Below, one piece after another: positions 35,831 to 48,301 of a DNA stretch of 64,000 nt. The stretch lies in NCBI GenBank assembly GCA_028641055.1, contig CM054062.1, positions 14,689,639-14,753,638 on the forward strand, in the 5' to 3' direction. The position numbers and the translations under genes were made by a program. Every line of letters starts with the position of its first letter. Positions within the stretch are counted from its first letter, which is position 1. The notes beneath the pieces are model-generated. The model searched no databases. It was given only the letters and a program-made list of their open reading frames with translations, and was not told where the DNA came from. This DNA is from Alopecurus myosuroides. Its lineage: Eukaryota; Streptophyta; Magnoliopsida; Poales; Poaceae.

Positions 35831-37575
35831 ATGGTTCGTGCTCCCCCGGCTAAAGCCTTCAACTCCAACAACAGGCCTGTCGGGAGGAACGCGAGGGTGA
35901 ACCATATCAAGGCCGACAAAGCTGAGGAAGCTGCTGACGTCGTTCTCGGTATATTACCCGTAAACTCTATTCCAGCTAAAGTGTTGTTTGATACTGGAGC
36001 ATCGCATTCGTTTGTGTCAAAGATCTTTGCTACAACGTACAATTTACCTCTGGTTCCACTAAGCAATCAAATCTATGTGCACTCTCCGGGAACTAAAATG
36101 ATTACTTCCAAGATAAGCATGGACAATCAGATCCTAATTGGAGGTCGCATATTCCTTGCTTCACTCATGTTGCTGGGAAATTCTGACATTGATGTCATTC
36201 TGGGTATGGATTGGTTGAAGACCCACAAAGCTAAAATTGACTGTGCTCAAAAGTCAATAACTCTCTCCCACACTTCAGGCCAGATAGTCTATTCTCCATA
36301 TGGATCAAGTTCTGTTCAGCTGTTCAACCTCGATGCTAAACCCCTTCCTGCAATTGAAAATGTTCCGGTGGTTTGTGAATTCCCTGACGTCTTTCCAGAA
36401 GAGTTGCCAGGGATGCCTCCGGACAGAGCAGTTGAGTTCGTGATCGAGCTTGAGCCAGGTACTGCTCCAATCTCTAAGCATCCATATAAGATAGCTCCTC
36501 CTGAACTGAAATTGTTGAAGGAGCAAATCGATATGTACATGGAGAAAGGTTACATTCAGCCTAGTTCCTCCGCTTGGGGTTGCCCAACTCTGTTTGTTGC
36601 CAAGAAGGATCAAACAAAAAGACTCGTGGTTGACTATCGTCCTCTCAACGAGAAAACAATCAAGAACAAGTATCCAATTCCTCGTATCGATGATCTTTTT
36701 GATCAACTTGCTGGAGCCTCAATATTCTCAAAGTTGGACTTGAGGATGGGTTACCATCAAATAAAGATCAGAAAGGAAGATATTCCTAAGACAGCTTTCA
36801 CCACTCGTTACGGTCTATATGAATACACCGTTATGTCCTTTGGTCTCACCAATGCACCGGCAACGTTCTCAAGACTCATGAATTCTGTTTTCCATGAATA
36901 CCTCGACAAGTTCGTTGTGGTATATCTCGATGACATTCTAGTCTATTCCAAATCCGAGGAAGAGCATGGAGAACACCTTCGTCTCACTCTCATGAAACTT
37001 CGCGAGCATCGTCTGTATGCCAAGTTTTCCAAATGTGAGTTCTGGATTCCAGAAGTTGCATATCTTGGTCATATCATCTCCGCCAAAGGCATAGCCATTG
37101 ACCCGGAAAAGGTTAAGGCAATTGTTGATTGGAAACCCCCTAAGACGGTGAAGCAAGTCAGAAGTTTTCTTGGCTTGGCTAGCTATTGCCGTCGTTTCGT
37201 CCAAAACTTCTCCAAGATTGCTAAACCTCTCACTGATCTCACAAAGAAGGACAAAAAGTTCGTTTGGACTCCACAATGTGATGAGAGTTTCAACCTCCTG
37301 AAGACTAAACTCACTTCCACCCCTGTTCTGGTTGGCCCAGATACTACCAAACCTTTCCAGATATTCTGTGATGCATCTCTCCAAGGCCTAGGTGCAGTTC
37401 TTATGCAAGAACGTCAAGTTGTGGCTTATGCTTCACGTCAGTTGAACCCACATGAGCAAAACTATCCCACTCATGATCTTGAACTTGCAGCAGTTGTGTT
37501 TGCCCTCAAGAAATGGAGACAATACTTGTTGGGTAACAAAACTGAAATCTTTTCCGATCATTTGTCTGAAATACA
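35831..37575 (+). pseudogene. pol: Protease, reverse transcriptase and RNase H of element D
   Basis: The frame holds retropepsin DTGASHSF (residues 54-57 for DTGA from 35831), an ILGMDWL flap region, and RT with [10 protein letters not shown] (catalytic Asp at 36737-36739), [11 protein letters not shown] and YLDD (36923-36934), followed by RNase [29 protein letters not shown] catalytic residues are all present. Just after IFSDH (about 37555-37566) two bases are missing relative to the family sequence, and RNase H continues in another frame. Confidence 0.88.
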
Positions 37576-38658
37576 TCTTCACTCAGCCAGATCTAAACCT
37601 CAGGCAAAGGAGATGGATTGAGAAGATTAAAGACTTTGATCTCACCATTTCTTACACTCCAGGCAAGGCTAATGTTATGGCCGATGCTCTCAGTCGCAAA
37701 TCCTATTGCAATAATCTCATGATCATGGAAAGCCAACCTCCACTTCATGAGGAATTCCAGAAGCTGAACCTTGGTCTTGTCCCTGAAGGATACCTTGCTA
37801 GCTTGACAGCCAGTCCAACTCTCGAGGACAAGATTCGTTCTGAACAACTTCGTGATAATGAAATCAAGAAGATTGTAGAGCACATCAAGGAAGGCAGTGA
37901 TAAGTTCAAGTCCTTCTCAATTGATGACAAGGGAACTGTGTTCTTCGAAGGACGCATTGCAGTTCCTCAGATTCAAAGTCTCAAGGATATCATTCTCAAG
38001 GAGGCTCATGAAACTCCTCTATCCATCCACCCTGGAAGTACAAAGATGTACCAGGATCTCAAGACTCTGTATTGGTGGCCTGGCATGAAACGTGAAATTG
38101 CTCAATACGTTTCTGAATGCGACGTTTGTCAACGTGTTAAGGCAGTCCATCAGAAAACAGCTGGTCTACTACAACCTCTGAAAATTCCTGAGTGGAAGTG
38201 GGACATGATTGAAATGGACTTCGTTACTGGGTTTCCAAAGTCCAAGAAGGGCAACGATGCAATCTTCGTTGTTATCGATCGTCTCACTAAGGTTGCTCAC
38301 TTCTATGCTGTAAAGGAAACTATCTCAGCTAGCCAGTTAGCAGAGCTCTACACAGCAAAGATTGTTCCTCTTCATGGTGTTCCATTGGAAATAAGCTCAG
38401 ACCGTGGAAGTATCTTCACTTCTCATTTCTGGAAGAGTTTTCAAGAAGCATTGGGCACCAAACTTCTGTTCAGCACAGCTTACCACCCTCAGTCTCAGGG
38501 GCAAGTCGAAAGAGTCAATCAGATTCTTGAGGATATGCTTAGAGCATGTGGTATCTCCTTTGGCATGAAATGGGAGGATTGCCTTCCATATGCTGAATTC
38601 TCCTACAACAACAGCTACCAGGCAAGCCTAGGCATGGCACCATTTGAGGCACTGTATG
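37566..38658 (+). pseudogene. pol: RNase H end and integrase core of element D, cut by copia insertion
   Basis: The frame after the shift reads [16 protein letters not shown], then ADALSRKSYC and the integrase zinc-binding region (HETPLSIHPGSTKMY..CDVCQRVKA). The catalytic triad is present: Asp 38217-38219 (EMDF), Asp 38400-38402 (SDRGS) and Glu 38508-38510 (VERVNQ). The frame runs into the copia 5' LTR at 38659. The coding sense resumes at 48302 after the 5-bp duplication GTATG. Confidence 0.9.
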
Positions 38659-40139
38659 TGTGAAATCATGTGTGATGTGCAACATTGACAAGTGATAAGT
38701 AGAACATTGATTTGGATACTTTGGGTGATATGGATACTTGTGTGGTGTTTGGTATCGTATATGGTGCTGATACTATGGCGTGAGTTGTGTGGAATTTACC
38801 CTGAGTCAAGTCGTGGACTTGTGCTCGTACTGGTTATTTGTTGTTTCGCTTTCAGGTGTTACCCGAGCTGGAGGAACGTGGTCGATGACGGGATCGAGGG
38901 ACAAAGCTTGGGAGAAGCTGAGGTCGAGGGATCAAGGTCATACGTGGCGTTTGTGCAAAGGAACAATGAAGGCGAAGACTACGATGATCCGGGAGGTCAC
39001 CGGTTTGTCGTACTTGGTTTATACCGGAGATGTACGGTATTGAAGATGGTTTCGATATGATAGTCGAGGTTCTAATGAAGACGTCACGGGGAGCGAGACG
39101 TCGCGAGGAAAATATGCTGAGAAAAATTGGTGGCTGGTAGTCATCAAGCTAATGCTAAGCAGAGTATTTAATTAGTGCATGATGCTCTTGTCTTATGCAC
39201 GTGAAGAGTACAGATCAAGGCTGATCGATGGGCCAGATGTTAGTGCTGGTCAAGGATCAATTACGTGCATGTACTTGTGCCAGGAAAGGAGCAGGGCCAA
39301 TGCACAGCAGCAGAGCAAGTCGTGGCCAGCTCAAGGGCTGCGAATGGATGCGCCAAAGCACAGACATTGTCTGTCAATATACGCGCGTGTGCGGGCAACG
39401 CAAGGTGAGGCTCGCCCAAGGACAGACGCGCGCGTGCGCGGGCGACGCGGAGTGCGGGCTCGCCCCAACACAGACGGTCTCTGTGTTTTGGCGTCTAGGT
39501 GCGGACGGCCGTGCGGAAAAAATATTTTCCGAACTGACTTTGGACGGGACTTGTTTTAGGGTTTACCTAGCTCTCTTAAATAGAGGGGTATAGCCTAGTT
39601 TTTGGGTACGTCTCAGAGAGAGGAACTCAGATTAGATCTAGATTTATTTGGAGAGTTCTTGGATGCAGACACGCATCTTTTGTAACCGATCGACATCGTG
39701 GCAATAAAGTAATCTTTGGCGGTGTCATCTCTGGATTTCTCTAATCTTGGTGAAATCTTCGTGCTAGGTCTATCTAATATTTTGCTGCAGGATTTTCACG
39801 AGATTAAGGGAAGTTTGTGGTGCGAGAAATCTATCCTTTTGCTAATTCTCGAAATTAGGCCTAGATTGATTTTCGCAGTTTTCTGTCAGCTGTTACGGTT
39901 TTGATCATATCTTTTGACTCGTAACTCCGATTGAGATGATTCTTTTTGCATTGGTTAGATAATTTTCATAGCTATCTTTTGAGATCTCTTACGCATCGTT
40001 TGGTTCAGTAGATCTGGAGATACCACCGTTTTCCCATCACGAACAGATTAGGGTTTGAGGGTTTGAAATTTTGGAAAAGTTGTAATTTGCTTCCGCGCAA
40101 TCATTCACCCCCCCTCTGATTGCCTATCTCGATTTCTCA
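38659..40139 (+). repeat. 5' LTR of the copia element
   Basis: 1481 bp, TGTGAAATC..GATTTCTCA. A TATA-like TTAAATA lies at 39576-39582 and AATAAA at 39703-39708, giving a plausible transcript start near 39610 and a short R. ORFs of 62-126 codons inside it repeat exactly in the other LTR and show no recognisable domain. Confidence 0.95.
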
Positions 40140-40141
40140 AT

Positions 40142-40153
40142 TGGTATCAGAGC
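40142..40153 (+). other. Primer binding site of the copia element
   Basis: TGGTATCAGAGC (initiator Met tRNA) starts 3 bases after the LTR end. Confidence 0.93.
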
Positions 40154-40199
40154 CAGGTTCTTCTAATTAATCTTAACCGGTAAATTAGATTTGCTAGAT

Positions 40200-42464
40200 A
40201 TGGATAGGTATTCTACCAAACCCTGTGTTTTCGATGGTGTTGATTTTCAGTTCTGGAAGGCGAAGATGAAGGCATACATCATGGCGCAGAGCTACGCCAT
40301 CTGGGAGAAGGTCGCCAAGCCCTATGTGATTCCTGCAGATGATGCAATCACGCCGGCGAATCTGGTCCATGTGGAGAACAACTATAAGGCCAGAAACTTC
40401 ATCATCCAAGGCCTGCAACGAAGCGACTTCGACCGCGTCTCTCATCTTGCATCTGCTCATGAGGTATGGAACGCACTTTGTAGCTATCACGAAGGATCAA
40501 ACTCTGTTAAGGAGGTGCGTCAGGATATGTACAAAAAGGAGTACATGAGGTTTGAGATGAAGACGGGTGAATCTTTGGATGAATTCTTTGCTCGTTTTAA
40601 TAAGATACTCAGCAACTTACGTGCTTTAGGTGTTACCTATACTGATGCTGAGACTTCTAGACAACTTCTAAGTGCTTTAGATATGTCCATATGGGAGATG
40701 AAAGTTACATCTATTAGAGAGTCTACTGTCATGAGCACACTTACACTTGATATCTTATATTCAAAATTGAAAACTCATGAATTAGACATTCTTGCTAGGA
40801 GAACTAGTTCCAAATCAATTGCTCTTGTTACTAACCCTAGCAACTCTAATGATGGTACTTCTTCACATTGCTATGCACTGTCCTCTTTGTCTCAACTAAC
40901 CGATGAACAGCTAGAGCAATGCCCAGAAGAAGAATTGGCACTCCTCACCTCTCGTTTTTCGCGTGCCCTGCAAAATGTTCGCTCAAGGAAGAGAGGTGGG
41001 AACTATTCTCCAAGGTGTTTTGAATGTGGTGATCCCAATCACTTTCGTCAAAATTGTCCCAAGTTCTTATCCAAGATGGCGAAAGAAGGGGAAAGGGATA
41101 ATTATGCCAAGGAGGACAAGAAGAATACGCGCACCTTCAATATCAAGAATAAGAAGAGGGGTGACTTTGCTCGAGCGGTGGCTCACAGTATTTTCTCAGT
41201 TATCAATGAGTATGGTGAACCATGCTTGAGTGATGTGGATATCGAATCTGATGAAGATGATGCATCCAAAGGCAAGCGCGACATTAGTGCAATGTGTTTG
41301 ATGGCTAGCAACAAGAGTACTACCTCTCGTGACGAACATGGTAGCGACAACGACAATGAGGTAGAGCTTTCTTATGATGAATTACTTGAAAGTGCTAGTA
41401 AATTGAGTTCTTTGCTAGACCATGCCACTAAAAGAATTAAGAAATATGACTTGAAAATTGCATCCCTAAATTCTGAAATTACTAGACTCAAATCTCTGAT
41501 TCCTGATGATGATTCTTGCAAGTCTTGTAATTCTATTTATTCTGAGCTTACTTCCTTGCGTTCTATTCATGATGATACTCTTGAAAAGCTTAGAATTGCA
41601 TTAGAAAATAATGAGAAACTTGTTGTGCATAAACGTAAAGAAATTAATGATGCTAGCATGGATACTTCTGATTTGACAGATTCAACCTCTTGTAATAATT
41701 GTCATAATCTTGAATTGAAGTTGAAAGATGCAAATGCTAGGGTTTCTCATGTTGAAAATGCTTTACATATCCATGAGATTGTCTCGTGTGCTAATTGTAA
41801 AAGTGGGAAAAAGGTCATGGATGCTGCTTGTGATAACTGTATTGCTTTATCTCATCAAGTTAATTATCTACAAGCTTCTTTGCAGAAATTTTCTAGTGGG
41901 TATAAAAATCTCAATATGATCTTAGATAAGTCTAAAGTGAGTAAAAATAAGACAGGACTTGGTTTCAATGCTCATGCTCATTTTAAGGCTAATCCACCTA
42001 CTATTGTTAAATCACATGGTAATGGAATTTTTGAAACATCTAACAAGCCAACCAATGTGGTTTTTCAATCTGCTGGCATCATGTCTAATGCTCCTTCATC
42101 TACTGCAAATTTAGCTCATACATCACATGCTAAACCTGAAAGTAGGTACACTTGCACTTTTTGTGGTAAATCTGGACATGTTGTAGGTTCCTGTTTTAGG
42201 CTAGCTAAACTTATTAAGAAAGAAAGAAAGCAAGCTAGATCTAACTCGTTCAAGGCACATTATGCTCATCATAATTCTGCTGCTTCTCAGTTTGTGCCTA
42301 GGGTGAATGTTTCACCTTCTATTACTACTTGCACGAGACATGTACAATCTGTCCCAATGTATAAAGAAACTCGTGCTTTGCCTACTCGCCGCATGTCTCA
42401 GTACTGGATACCAAAAAGTTTCTTATCTAACCCCAGTACTGAGACCTCTGCATGTGTTTGTTGA
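40200..42464 (+). CDS. gag: Copia Gag with two CCHC zinc knuckles
   Basis: 754 residues from ATG 40200 (MDRYSTKPCVFDG); the same frame is open a few codons upstream without an ATG. The N-terminus is the copia gag domain (FWKAKMKAYI, LVHVENNYKARNFIIQGL, VWNALCSYHEG, MKTGESLDEFFARFNKI). Zinc knuckle 1 CFECGDPNHFRQNC is near residue 273. An acidic segment (SDVDIESDEDD) and a long helical, probably coiled-coil region (TKRIKKYDLKIASLNSEITRLKS) with Cys pairs follow. Knuckle 2 CTFCGKSGHVVGSC is near residue 650. The frame ends at TGA 42462-42464, followed one codon later by TAG; pol continues in the same frame. It forms the particle and binds RNA. Confidence 0.93.
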   Translation: MDRYSTKPCVFDGVDFQFWKAKMKAYIMAQSYAIWEKVAKPYVIPADDAITPANLVHVENNYKARNFIIQGLQRSDFDRVSHLASAHEVWNALCSYHEGSNSVKEVRQDMYKKEYMRFEMKTGESLDEFFARFNKILSNLRALGVTYTDAETSRQLLSALDMSIWEMKVTSIRESTVMSTLTLDILYSKLKTHELDILARRTSSKSIALVTNPSNSNDGTSSHCYALSSLSQLTDEQLEQCPEEELALLTSRFSRALQNVRSRKRGGNYSPRCFECGDPNHFRQNCPKFLSKMAKEGERDNYAKEDKKNTRTFNIKNKKRGDFARAVAHSIFSVINEYGEPCLSDVDIESDEDDASKGKRDISAMCLMASNKSTTSRDEHGSDNDNEVELSYDELLESASKLSSLLDHATKRIKKYDLKIASLNSEITRLKSLIPDDDSCKSCNSIYSELTSLRSIHDDTLEKLRIALENNEKLVVHKRKEINDASMDTSDLTDSTSCNNCHNLELKLKDANARVSHVENALHIHEIVSCANCKSGKKVMDAACDNCIALSHQVNYLQASLQKFSSGYKNLNMILDKSKVSKNKTGLGFNAHAHFKANPPTIVKSHGNGIFETSNKPTNVVFQSAGIMSNAPSSTANLAHTSHAKPESRYTCTFCGKSGHVVGSCFRLAKLIKKERKQARSNSFKAHYAHHNSAASQFVPRVNVSPSITTCTRHVQSVPMYKETRALPTRRMSQYWIPKSFLSNPSTETSACVC

Positions 42465-42470
42465 TTGTAG

Positions 42471-45400
42471 GCACTTCGCGTGAGGAAGGAGAACATATGG
42501 CTAGTAGACTCCGGTTGTTCTCGTCACATGACCGGTGATAAAGATTGGTTCTCCTCTCTCACACGTGCATCTCGGGCTGAAAGTGTAACTTATGGAGATG
42601 CTTCTACCTCTACTATTGTGGCTAAAGGTACAGTAAAGGTAACCGACAACTTTATGTTCAAAGATGTTGCTTTGGTTGAAAATCTGAAATACAATTTGTT
42701 GTCGGTTTCACAAATGATTGATGAGGATCTTGAAGTTTCATTTAAGAAAAAATCTTGCAAAGTTTTAGATGCTTCAGGTGATCTAGTCTTTGAAATATCA
42801 CGTTTTGGGAGAGTTTTTAAGGCTGATTTCCATGCTTGCTCAAATGTTAAGTTTAGATGTCTAGTTGCCAAATTATCTACAGATTTATTTTTCTGGCATC
42901 GTAGACTTGGACACATTGGTTTTGATCATCTCACTCGTATTAGTGGTATGAATCTTATAAATGGTTTGCCTAAACTTAAGCAAGAAAAAGATATTGTATG
43001 CTCTCCTTGTAGACATGGTAAGATGGTTGCAGGTTCACATGCTCGCATTACCAGTGTTATGACTAGTGCTCCAGGACAGCTTCTACACCTTGATACGGTT
43101 GGTCCATCAAGGGTACAATCTTTTGGTGGTAAGTGGTATGTTTTGGTGATTGTTGATGATTATTCAAGATATTCTTGGGTTTATTTTATGGCATCTAAGG
43201 ATGAGGCTTTTAGTCATTTTAAGAGTCTTGTGCATAGATTAAATGTTGAGCACCCAGGATCTCTGAAAACTATAAGAAGTGATAACGGAACTGAATTTAA
43301 GAACTCATATTTTAATCACTTCTGCGATGAACTTGTCATTGAACATCAATTTTCTTCACCTTATGTACCACAACAAAATGGTGTAGTGGAGCGTAAGAAT
43401 AGAACTCTAGTTGAGATGGCCCGTACTTTGCTTGATGAATTTTCTACTCCTAGAAAGTTTTGGGCTGAAGCTATATCTACTGCTTGTTATGTTTCAAATC
43501 GTGTGTTCTTGAGATCTAAAATTGGCAAAACACCATATGAACTACGATTTGGGCGTAAACCTGTTGTATCTCACCTAAGAGTTTTCGGTTGTAAATGCTT
43601 TGTGCTTAAATCTGGCAATCTAGATAAGTTTGAGTCTAGATCATATGATGGCATTTTTCTAGGATATCCTGCTCATTCACGTGGTTACCGTGTTTATGTT
43701 TATGAGACTAACCGACTAATGGAAACCAGTGAAGTGACTTTTGATGAGGCTAGTTCTGGTTCTAGTCCTCTTATTTCTGATGCAGGATCATATGTTCAGG
43801 GGGAGGAAATATTTGTAGATGATGAAGATGAGGAGGAGGATGGCGCACCCCGTGCTGCTCCTACGCCATTTGCAGCACCTACACCTACAACAACTGCTGC
43901 TACATCTGGACATCCTCAAGGGACTACTTCAACTACCAATGTTGGGGATGAGCAAGCTGCTGAGTCAAATATTTCGGCACCCCGACACATCCAGAAAAAT
44001 CATCCTCCTGAGCAAATTATTGGAAGCATGACTGAGAGAGTCACACGGTCAAGGTTTATCGATTCTGACTCTCATACTCATTCAGCATTTGTTGCTTCTT
44101 TTGAGCCCAAAGATATATCTCATGCATTAACTGATGAATCGTGGATCAATGCCATGCATGAGGAATTAGAGAATTTTGAGCGTAACAAAGTTTGGACTCT
44201 TGTTTCACCTCCTTCTGGTCATACACTCATTGGAACTCGTTGGGTTTTCAAAAACAAACAAAGTGAGGATGGTGTTATTGTTCGCAACAAGGCTAGGTTG
44301 GTTGCTCAAGGTTTTACTCAAGTTGAAGGTCTTGATTTTGATGAAACTTTTGCTCCTGTTGCTAGATTAGAAGCTATAAGAATTTTATTGGCATTTGCTG
44401 CTTCTAAAGGTTTTAAGCTTTATCAAATGGATGTTAAAAGTGCTTTTCTTAACGGCTTTATTGATGAGGAGGTTTATGTTAAGCAACCACCTGGTTTCGA
44501 GAATCCAAAGTTTCCCAACCATGTTTATAAACTTTCAAAAGCTTTGTATGGTTTAAAACAAGCCCCTCGTGCATGGTATGATAGGTTGAAAACCTTTTTA
44601 CTTGAAAAGGGGTTTACCATGGGGAACGTTGATAAAACACTCTTTGTACTCAAACATGGCAATGATCAACTTTTCGTACAAGTTTATGTTGATGATATTA
44701 TCTTTGGGTGTGCTTCTCATGTTTTGGTGTCAGAATTTTCAGAAACTATGAGCAGGGAATTTGAAATGAGTATGATGGGTGAACTCACATACTTTTTGGG
44801 ACTGCAAATCAAACAAACAAAGGATGGCACATTTGTACATCAAACTAAGTATACGAAGGATCTTCTCAGGCGTTTTGGAATGGAAAACTGCAATCCCATT
44901 ATGACACCAATGGGATCTACGACGTCACTTGATCTTGATGAAGATGGTGAACCTGTTGATCAAAAGATGTATAGGAGTATGATTGGTTCACTTCTTTATC
45001 TCGCCGCATCTAGACCGGATATACAATTTTCGGTATGCTTGTGTGCGCGTTTTCAAGCTTCCCCACGTGCATCACATTTTCAAGCTGTCAAGCGGATCTT
45101 CAGGTATCTACATGGCACCCAATCTTTTGGCATTTGGCTTTCTGCTTCCTCAAGTATTTCATTGCGTGCATTTTCGGATGCTGATTTTGGAGGTTGTAGA
45201 ATTGATAGAAAGAGTACATCTGGCACATGCTTATTTTTGGGTGATTCGTTAGTACTTTGGTCTTCTAAGAAACAAAGTTTTGTTGCACAATCTACAGCTG
45301 AAAGTGAATATGTAGCTGCTGCTTGTTGTTGCTCACAAATTTTATGGATCATAGCTACAATGAAAGATTATGGGGTGATTTTAGAAAGTGTACCACTTTA

Positions 45401-45626
45401 TTGTGATAACACTAGTGCTATATGTATTGCTAAAAATCCTGTGCAACATTCTAGAACTAAGCATATAGACATAAGATATCATTTCCTCAGAGATCACGTT
45501 GAAAGAAAAAATGTTGTGCTACATTTTATAGATACTGAACGTCAATTGGCAGACATTTTTACTAAACCATTGGATTCTTCTCGGTTTGCTTTTCTTCGAG
45601 GTGAACTTGGAGTAATCAAACCATAG
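42471..45626 (+). CDS. pol: Copia Pol: protease, integrase, reverse transcriptase, RNase H
   Basis: About 1051 codons in the same frame as gag after the TGA-TTG-TAG interval. There is no ATG before the protease, so expression needs readthrough, reinitiation or splicing. Protease is [16 protein letters not shown]-pre-integrase is WHRRLGHIG. Integrase has Asp 43092 (LHLDTVGP), Asp 43281 (SDNGTEF) and Glu 43389 (NGVVERKNR). RT has [13 protein letters not shown] and YVDD (44685-44696). RNase H has [15 protein letters not shown] and [14 protein letters not shown]. It ends [10 protein letters not shown]. All catalytic motifs look intact. Length and domain order fit an autonomous copia Pol. Confidence 0.94.
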   Translation, partial: ALRVRKENIWLVDSGCSRHMTGDKDWFSSLTRASRAESVTYGDASTSTIVAKGTVKVTDNFMFKDVALVENLKYNLLSVSQMIDEDLEVSFKKKSCKVLDASGDLVFEISRFGRVFKADFHACSNVKFRCLVAKLSTDLFFWHRRLGHIGFDHLTRISGMNLINGLPKLKQEKDIVCSPCRHGKMVAGSHARITSVMTSAPGQLLHLDTVGPSRVQSFGGKWYVLVIVDDYSRYSWVYFMASKDEAFSHFKSLVHRLNVEHPGSLKTIRSDNGTEFKNSYFNHFCDELVIEHQFSSPYVPQQNGVVERKNRTLVEMARTLLDEFSTPRKFWAEAISTACYVSNRVFLRSKIGKTPYELRFGRKPVVSHLRVFGCKCFVLKSGNLDKFESRSYDGIFLGYPAHSRGYRVYVYETNRLMETSEVTFDEASSGSSPLISDAGSYVQGEEIFVDDEDEEEDGAPRAAPTPFAAPTPTTTAATSGHPQGTTSTTNVGDEQAAESNISAPRHIQKNHPPEQIIGSMTERVTRSRFIDSDSHTHSAFVASFEPKDISHALTDESWINAMHEELENFERNKVWTLVSPPSGHTLIGTRWVFKNKQSEDGVIVRNKARLVAQGFTQVEGLDFDETFAPVARLEAIRILLAFAASKGFKLYQMDVKSAFLNGFIDEEVYVKQPPGFENPKFPNHVYKLSKALYGLKQAPRAWYDRLKTFLLEKGFTMGNVDKTLFVLKHGNDQLFVQVYVDDIIFGCASHVLVSEFSETMSREFEMSMMGELTYFLGLQIKQTKDGTFVHQTKYTKDLLRRFGMENCNPIMTPMGSTTSLDLDEDGEPVDQKMYRSMIGSLLYLAASRPDIQFSVCLCARFQASPRASHFQAVKRIFRYLHGTQSFGIWLSASSSISLRAFSDADFGGCRIDRKSTSGTCLFLGDSLVLWSSKKQSFVAQSTAESEYVAAACCCSQILWIIATMKDYGVILESVPLYCDNTSAICIAKNPVQHSRTKHIDIRYHFLRDHVERKNVVLHFIDTERQLADIFTKPLDSSRFAFLRGELGVIKP

Positions 45627-46815
45627 GGGATGGTTTGAGGGGGAGTTTTTGAGTCTCTTTGTAACATATGTAAAATAAATTTTTTCACTTGTCTGGTTCT
45701 AGATTTTAATTGATATTTATTTTGTGTTCTTTTTCTTTTCAATTTTTATCTTTGATAATTGAAAACACAAAAAAAAATCTGAAAAATTAATGAGCATTGT
45801 ATTTATCCTGGAATGACATTTTGCAATCATGTTTATGCCTTGAGGAAATTGTCACTTTATATGTATGCTCGTATAAGGTAGTTTATCACATGACTTTCTA
45901 ATACGAATGATAACTTGAACTAAATCTTGTCATGGTTAAACTTTATTAGCTATGTTGGTCTTGGTTACTCAATTATTATTAATAATGAATCTAGTATGGT
46001 ATCAAGACTTAAATAAGAAAAACGACATGTGTTGTGAAGTAGATTTAATAGAACATATTCCAATGTCACACTTCATCTTCACGAGACTGCTTACCATTGC
46101 ACTTTGGTATGAACTTGGAAGTTGTCGTTGTCCTTGAAACCTCTCTCTTAAGCTTCTGATTGTGTGCCAATGTCTCAAGCTTCTGATTGTTATTGCACTA
46201 TTAACATAGGCTTGGCATGGTCCTTTGAACATAGGCTTGGCAAGGTTGAATTGACATGGCATACAATTTATGTGGAGATTAAGTTTCATGCTTAAATGTA
46301 ACTTGCTCAAAATGATTGTGTATTCAAGTATTGACGTAGTTGATAAAGGGAGATCATGTCTTGTAATAAATCGTAACAATACTTGATTCTTGGTCATGTG
46401 TGAATTGCATTATACTTGTATACATGTCGAGTACAACTACTCTTTGCATGACTTGGATGTAGAATTGTCATTTTCATGATGTCTTATAATGCTCATTACA
46501 ACATAAAAAAATAGAATATGACAATTTTTTTTAAAAAGGAGAAAGTTTGTTTTGTGGTTTTGATGAAATTCATTGTCAAAGGGGGAGAAATTTCTCACAC
46601 ATATACACACCTACACACCACATTTTTCACACACTTTTCTTTTGTGTTCTGGGTATGTGTTATGTACACATATTTTTGGATCTTTTGTTGATTCAATTTT
46701 TTGTTTTTCACTTCTTATTTTTAAAACCTTGAAATCTGAAAGTTAAGTGAATATGTATGCCAATCAATGTTCGGTGTTTATGTGATGTTGCCAATGTTTT
46801 CATCAAGGGGGAGAT
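45627..46815 (+). other. Copia 3' non-coding region with three polypurine-like tracts
   Basis: There is no long ORF, so the env-like gene found in some SIRE elements is absent. Polypurine motifs are TTTGAGGGGGAG (45634-45645), CAAAGGGGGAGA (46577-46588) and the terminal CAAGGGGGAGAT (46804-46815), which directly precedes the 3' LTR and is the presumed functional tract. Short local duplications (AAGCTTCTGATTGT twice near 46150-46190; ACATAGGCTTGGCA twice near 46204-46240) lie in the middle. Confidence 0.8.
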
Positions 46816-48296
46816 TGTGAAATCATGTGTGATGTGCAACATTGACAAGTGATAAGTAGAACATTGATTTGGATACTTTGGGTGATATGGATACTTGTGT
46901 GGTGTTTGGTATCGTATATGGTGCTGATACTATGGCGTGAGTTGTGTGGAATTTACCCTGAGTCAAGTCGTGGACTTGTGCTCGTACTGGTTATTTGTTG
47001 TTTCGCTTTCAGGTGTTACCCGAGCTGGAGGAACGTGGTCGATGACGGGATCGAGGGACAAAGCTTGGGAGAAGCTGAGGTCGAGGGATCAAGGTCATAC
47101 GTGGCGTTTGTGCAAAGGAACAATGAAGGCGAAGACTACGATGATCCGGGAGGTCACCGGTTTGTCGTACTTGGTTTATACCGGAGATGTACGGTATTGA
47201 AGATGGTTTCGATATGATAGTCGAGGTTCTAATGAAGACGTCACGGGGAGCGAGACGTCGCGAGGAAAATATGCTGAGAAAAATTGGTGGCTGGTAGTCA
47301 TCAAGCTAATGCTAAGCAGAGTATTTAATTAGTGCATGATGCTCTTGTCTTATGCACGTGAAGAGTACAGATCAAGGCTGATCGATGGGCCAGATGTTAG
47401 TGCTGGTCAAGGATCAATTACGTGCATGTACTTGTGCCAGGAAAGGAGCAGGGCCAATGCACAGCAGCAGAGCAAGTCGTGGCCAGCTCAAGGGCTGCGA
47501 ATGGATGCGCCAAAGCACAGACATTGTCTGTCAATATACGCGCGTGTGCGGGCAACGCAAGGTGAGGCTCGCCCAAGGACAGACGCGCGCGTGCGCGGGC
47601 GACGCGGAGTGCGGGCTCGCCCCAACACAGACGGTCTCTGTGTTTTGGCGTCTAGGTGCGGACGGCCGTGCGGAAAAAATATTTTCCGAACTGACTTTGG
47701 ACGGGACTTGTTTTAGGGTTTACCTAGCTCTCTTAAATAGAGGGGTATAGCCTAGTTTTTGGGTACGTCTCAGAGAGAGGAACTCAGATTAGATCTAGAT
47801 TTATTTGGAGAGTTCTTGGATGCAGACACGCATCTTTTGTAACCGATCGACATCGTGGCAATAAAGTAATCTTTGGCGGTGTCATCTCTGGATTTCTCTA
47901 ATCTTGGTGAAATCTTCGTGCTAGGTCTATCTAATATTTTGCTGCAGGATTTTCACGAGATTAAGGGAAGTTTGTGGTGCGAGAAATCTATCCTTTTGCT
48001 AATTCTCGAAATTAGGCCTAGATTGATTTTCGCAGTTTTCTGTCAGCTGTTACGGTTTTGATCATATCTTTTGACTCGTAACTCCGATTGAGATGATTCT
48101 TTTTGCATTGGTTAGATAATTTTCATAGCTATCTTTTGAGATCTCTTACGCATCGTTTGGTTCAGTAGATCTGGAGATACCACCGTTTTCCCATCACGAA
48201 CAGATTAGGGTTTGAGGGTTTGAAATTTTGGAAAAGTTGTAATTTGCTTCCGCGCAATCATTCACCCCCCCTCTGATTGCCTATCTCGATTTCTCA
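46816..48296 (+). repeat. 3' LTR of the copia element
   Basis: 1481 bp, same length as the 5' LTR and without a difference that I could find in the segments compared. It ends TTTCTCA, followed by GTATG. Confidence 0.95.
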
Positions 48297-48301
48297 GTAT
48301 G

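Larger units (their letters stand above)
38659..48296 (+). mobile_element. Complete Ty1/copia element (SIRE/Maximus-like), 9.6 kb
   Basis: Two LTRs of 1481 bp (38659-40139 and 46816-48296), starting TGTGAAATC and ending TTTCTCA, look identical wherever I compared them. The target duplication is GTATG (38654-38658 and 48297-48301), inside the integrase of element D. Internal order is primer site, gag with two zinc knuckles, then protease-integrase-RT-RNase H (copia order). About 1.2 kb without a long ORF, but with extra polypurine motifs, follows pol. Identical LTRs and intact domains indicate a very recent insertion. Clade assignment rests on the long gag with a second CCHC and the RGELGVI C-terminus. 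Confidence 0.95.

Noticed and set aside
39179..39593. ORFs of 121-126 codons in the copia LTR as possible accessory proteins
   Set aside because: They overlap each other in different frames, lie upstream of the predicted TATA box in U3, and match nothing I recognise.
45627..46803. Env-like gene downstream of copia pol
   Set aside because: The longest frames are about 60 codons in this sense with no signal peptide plus transmembrane pattern; treated as non-coding.
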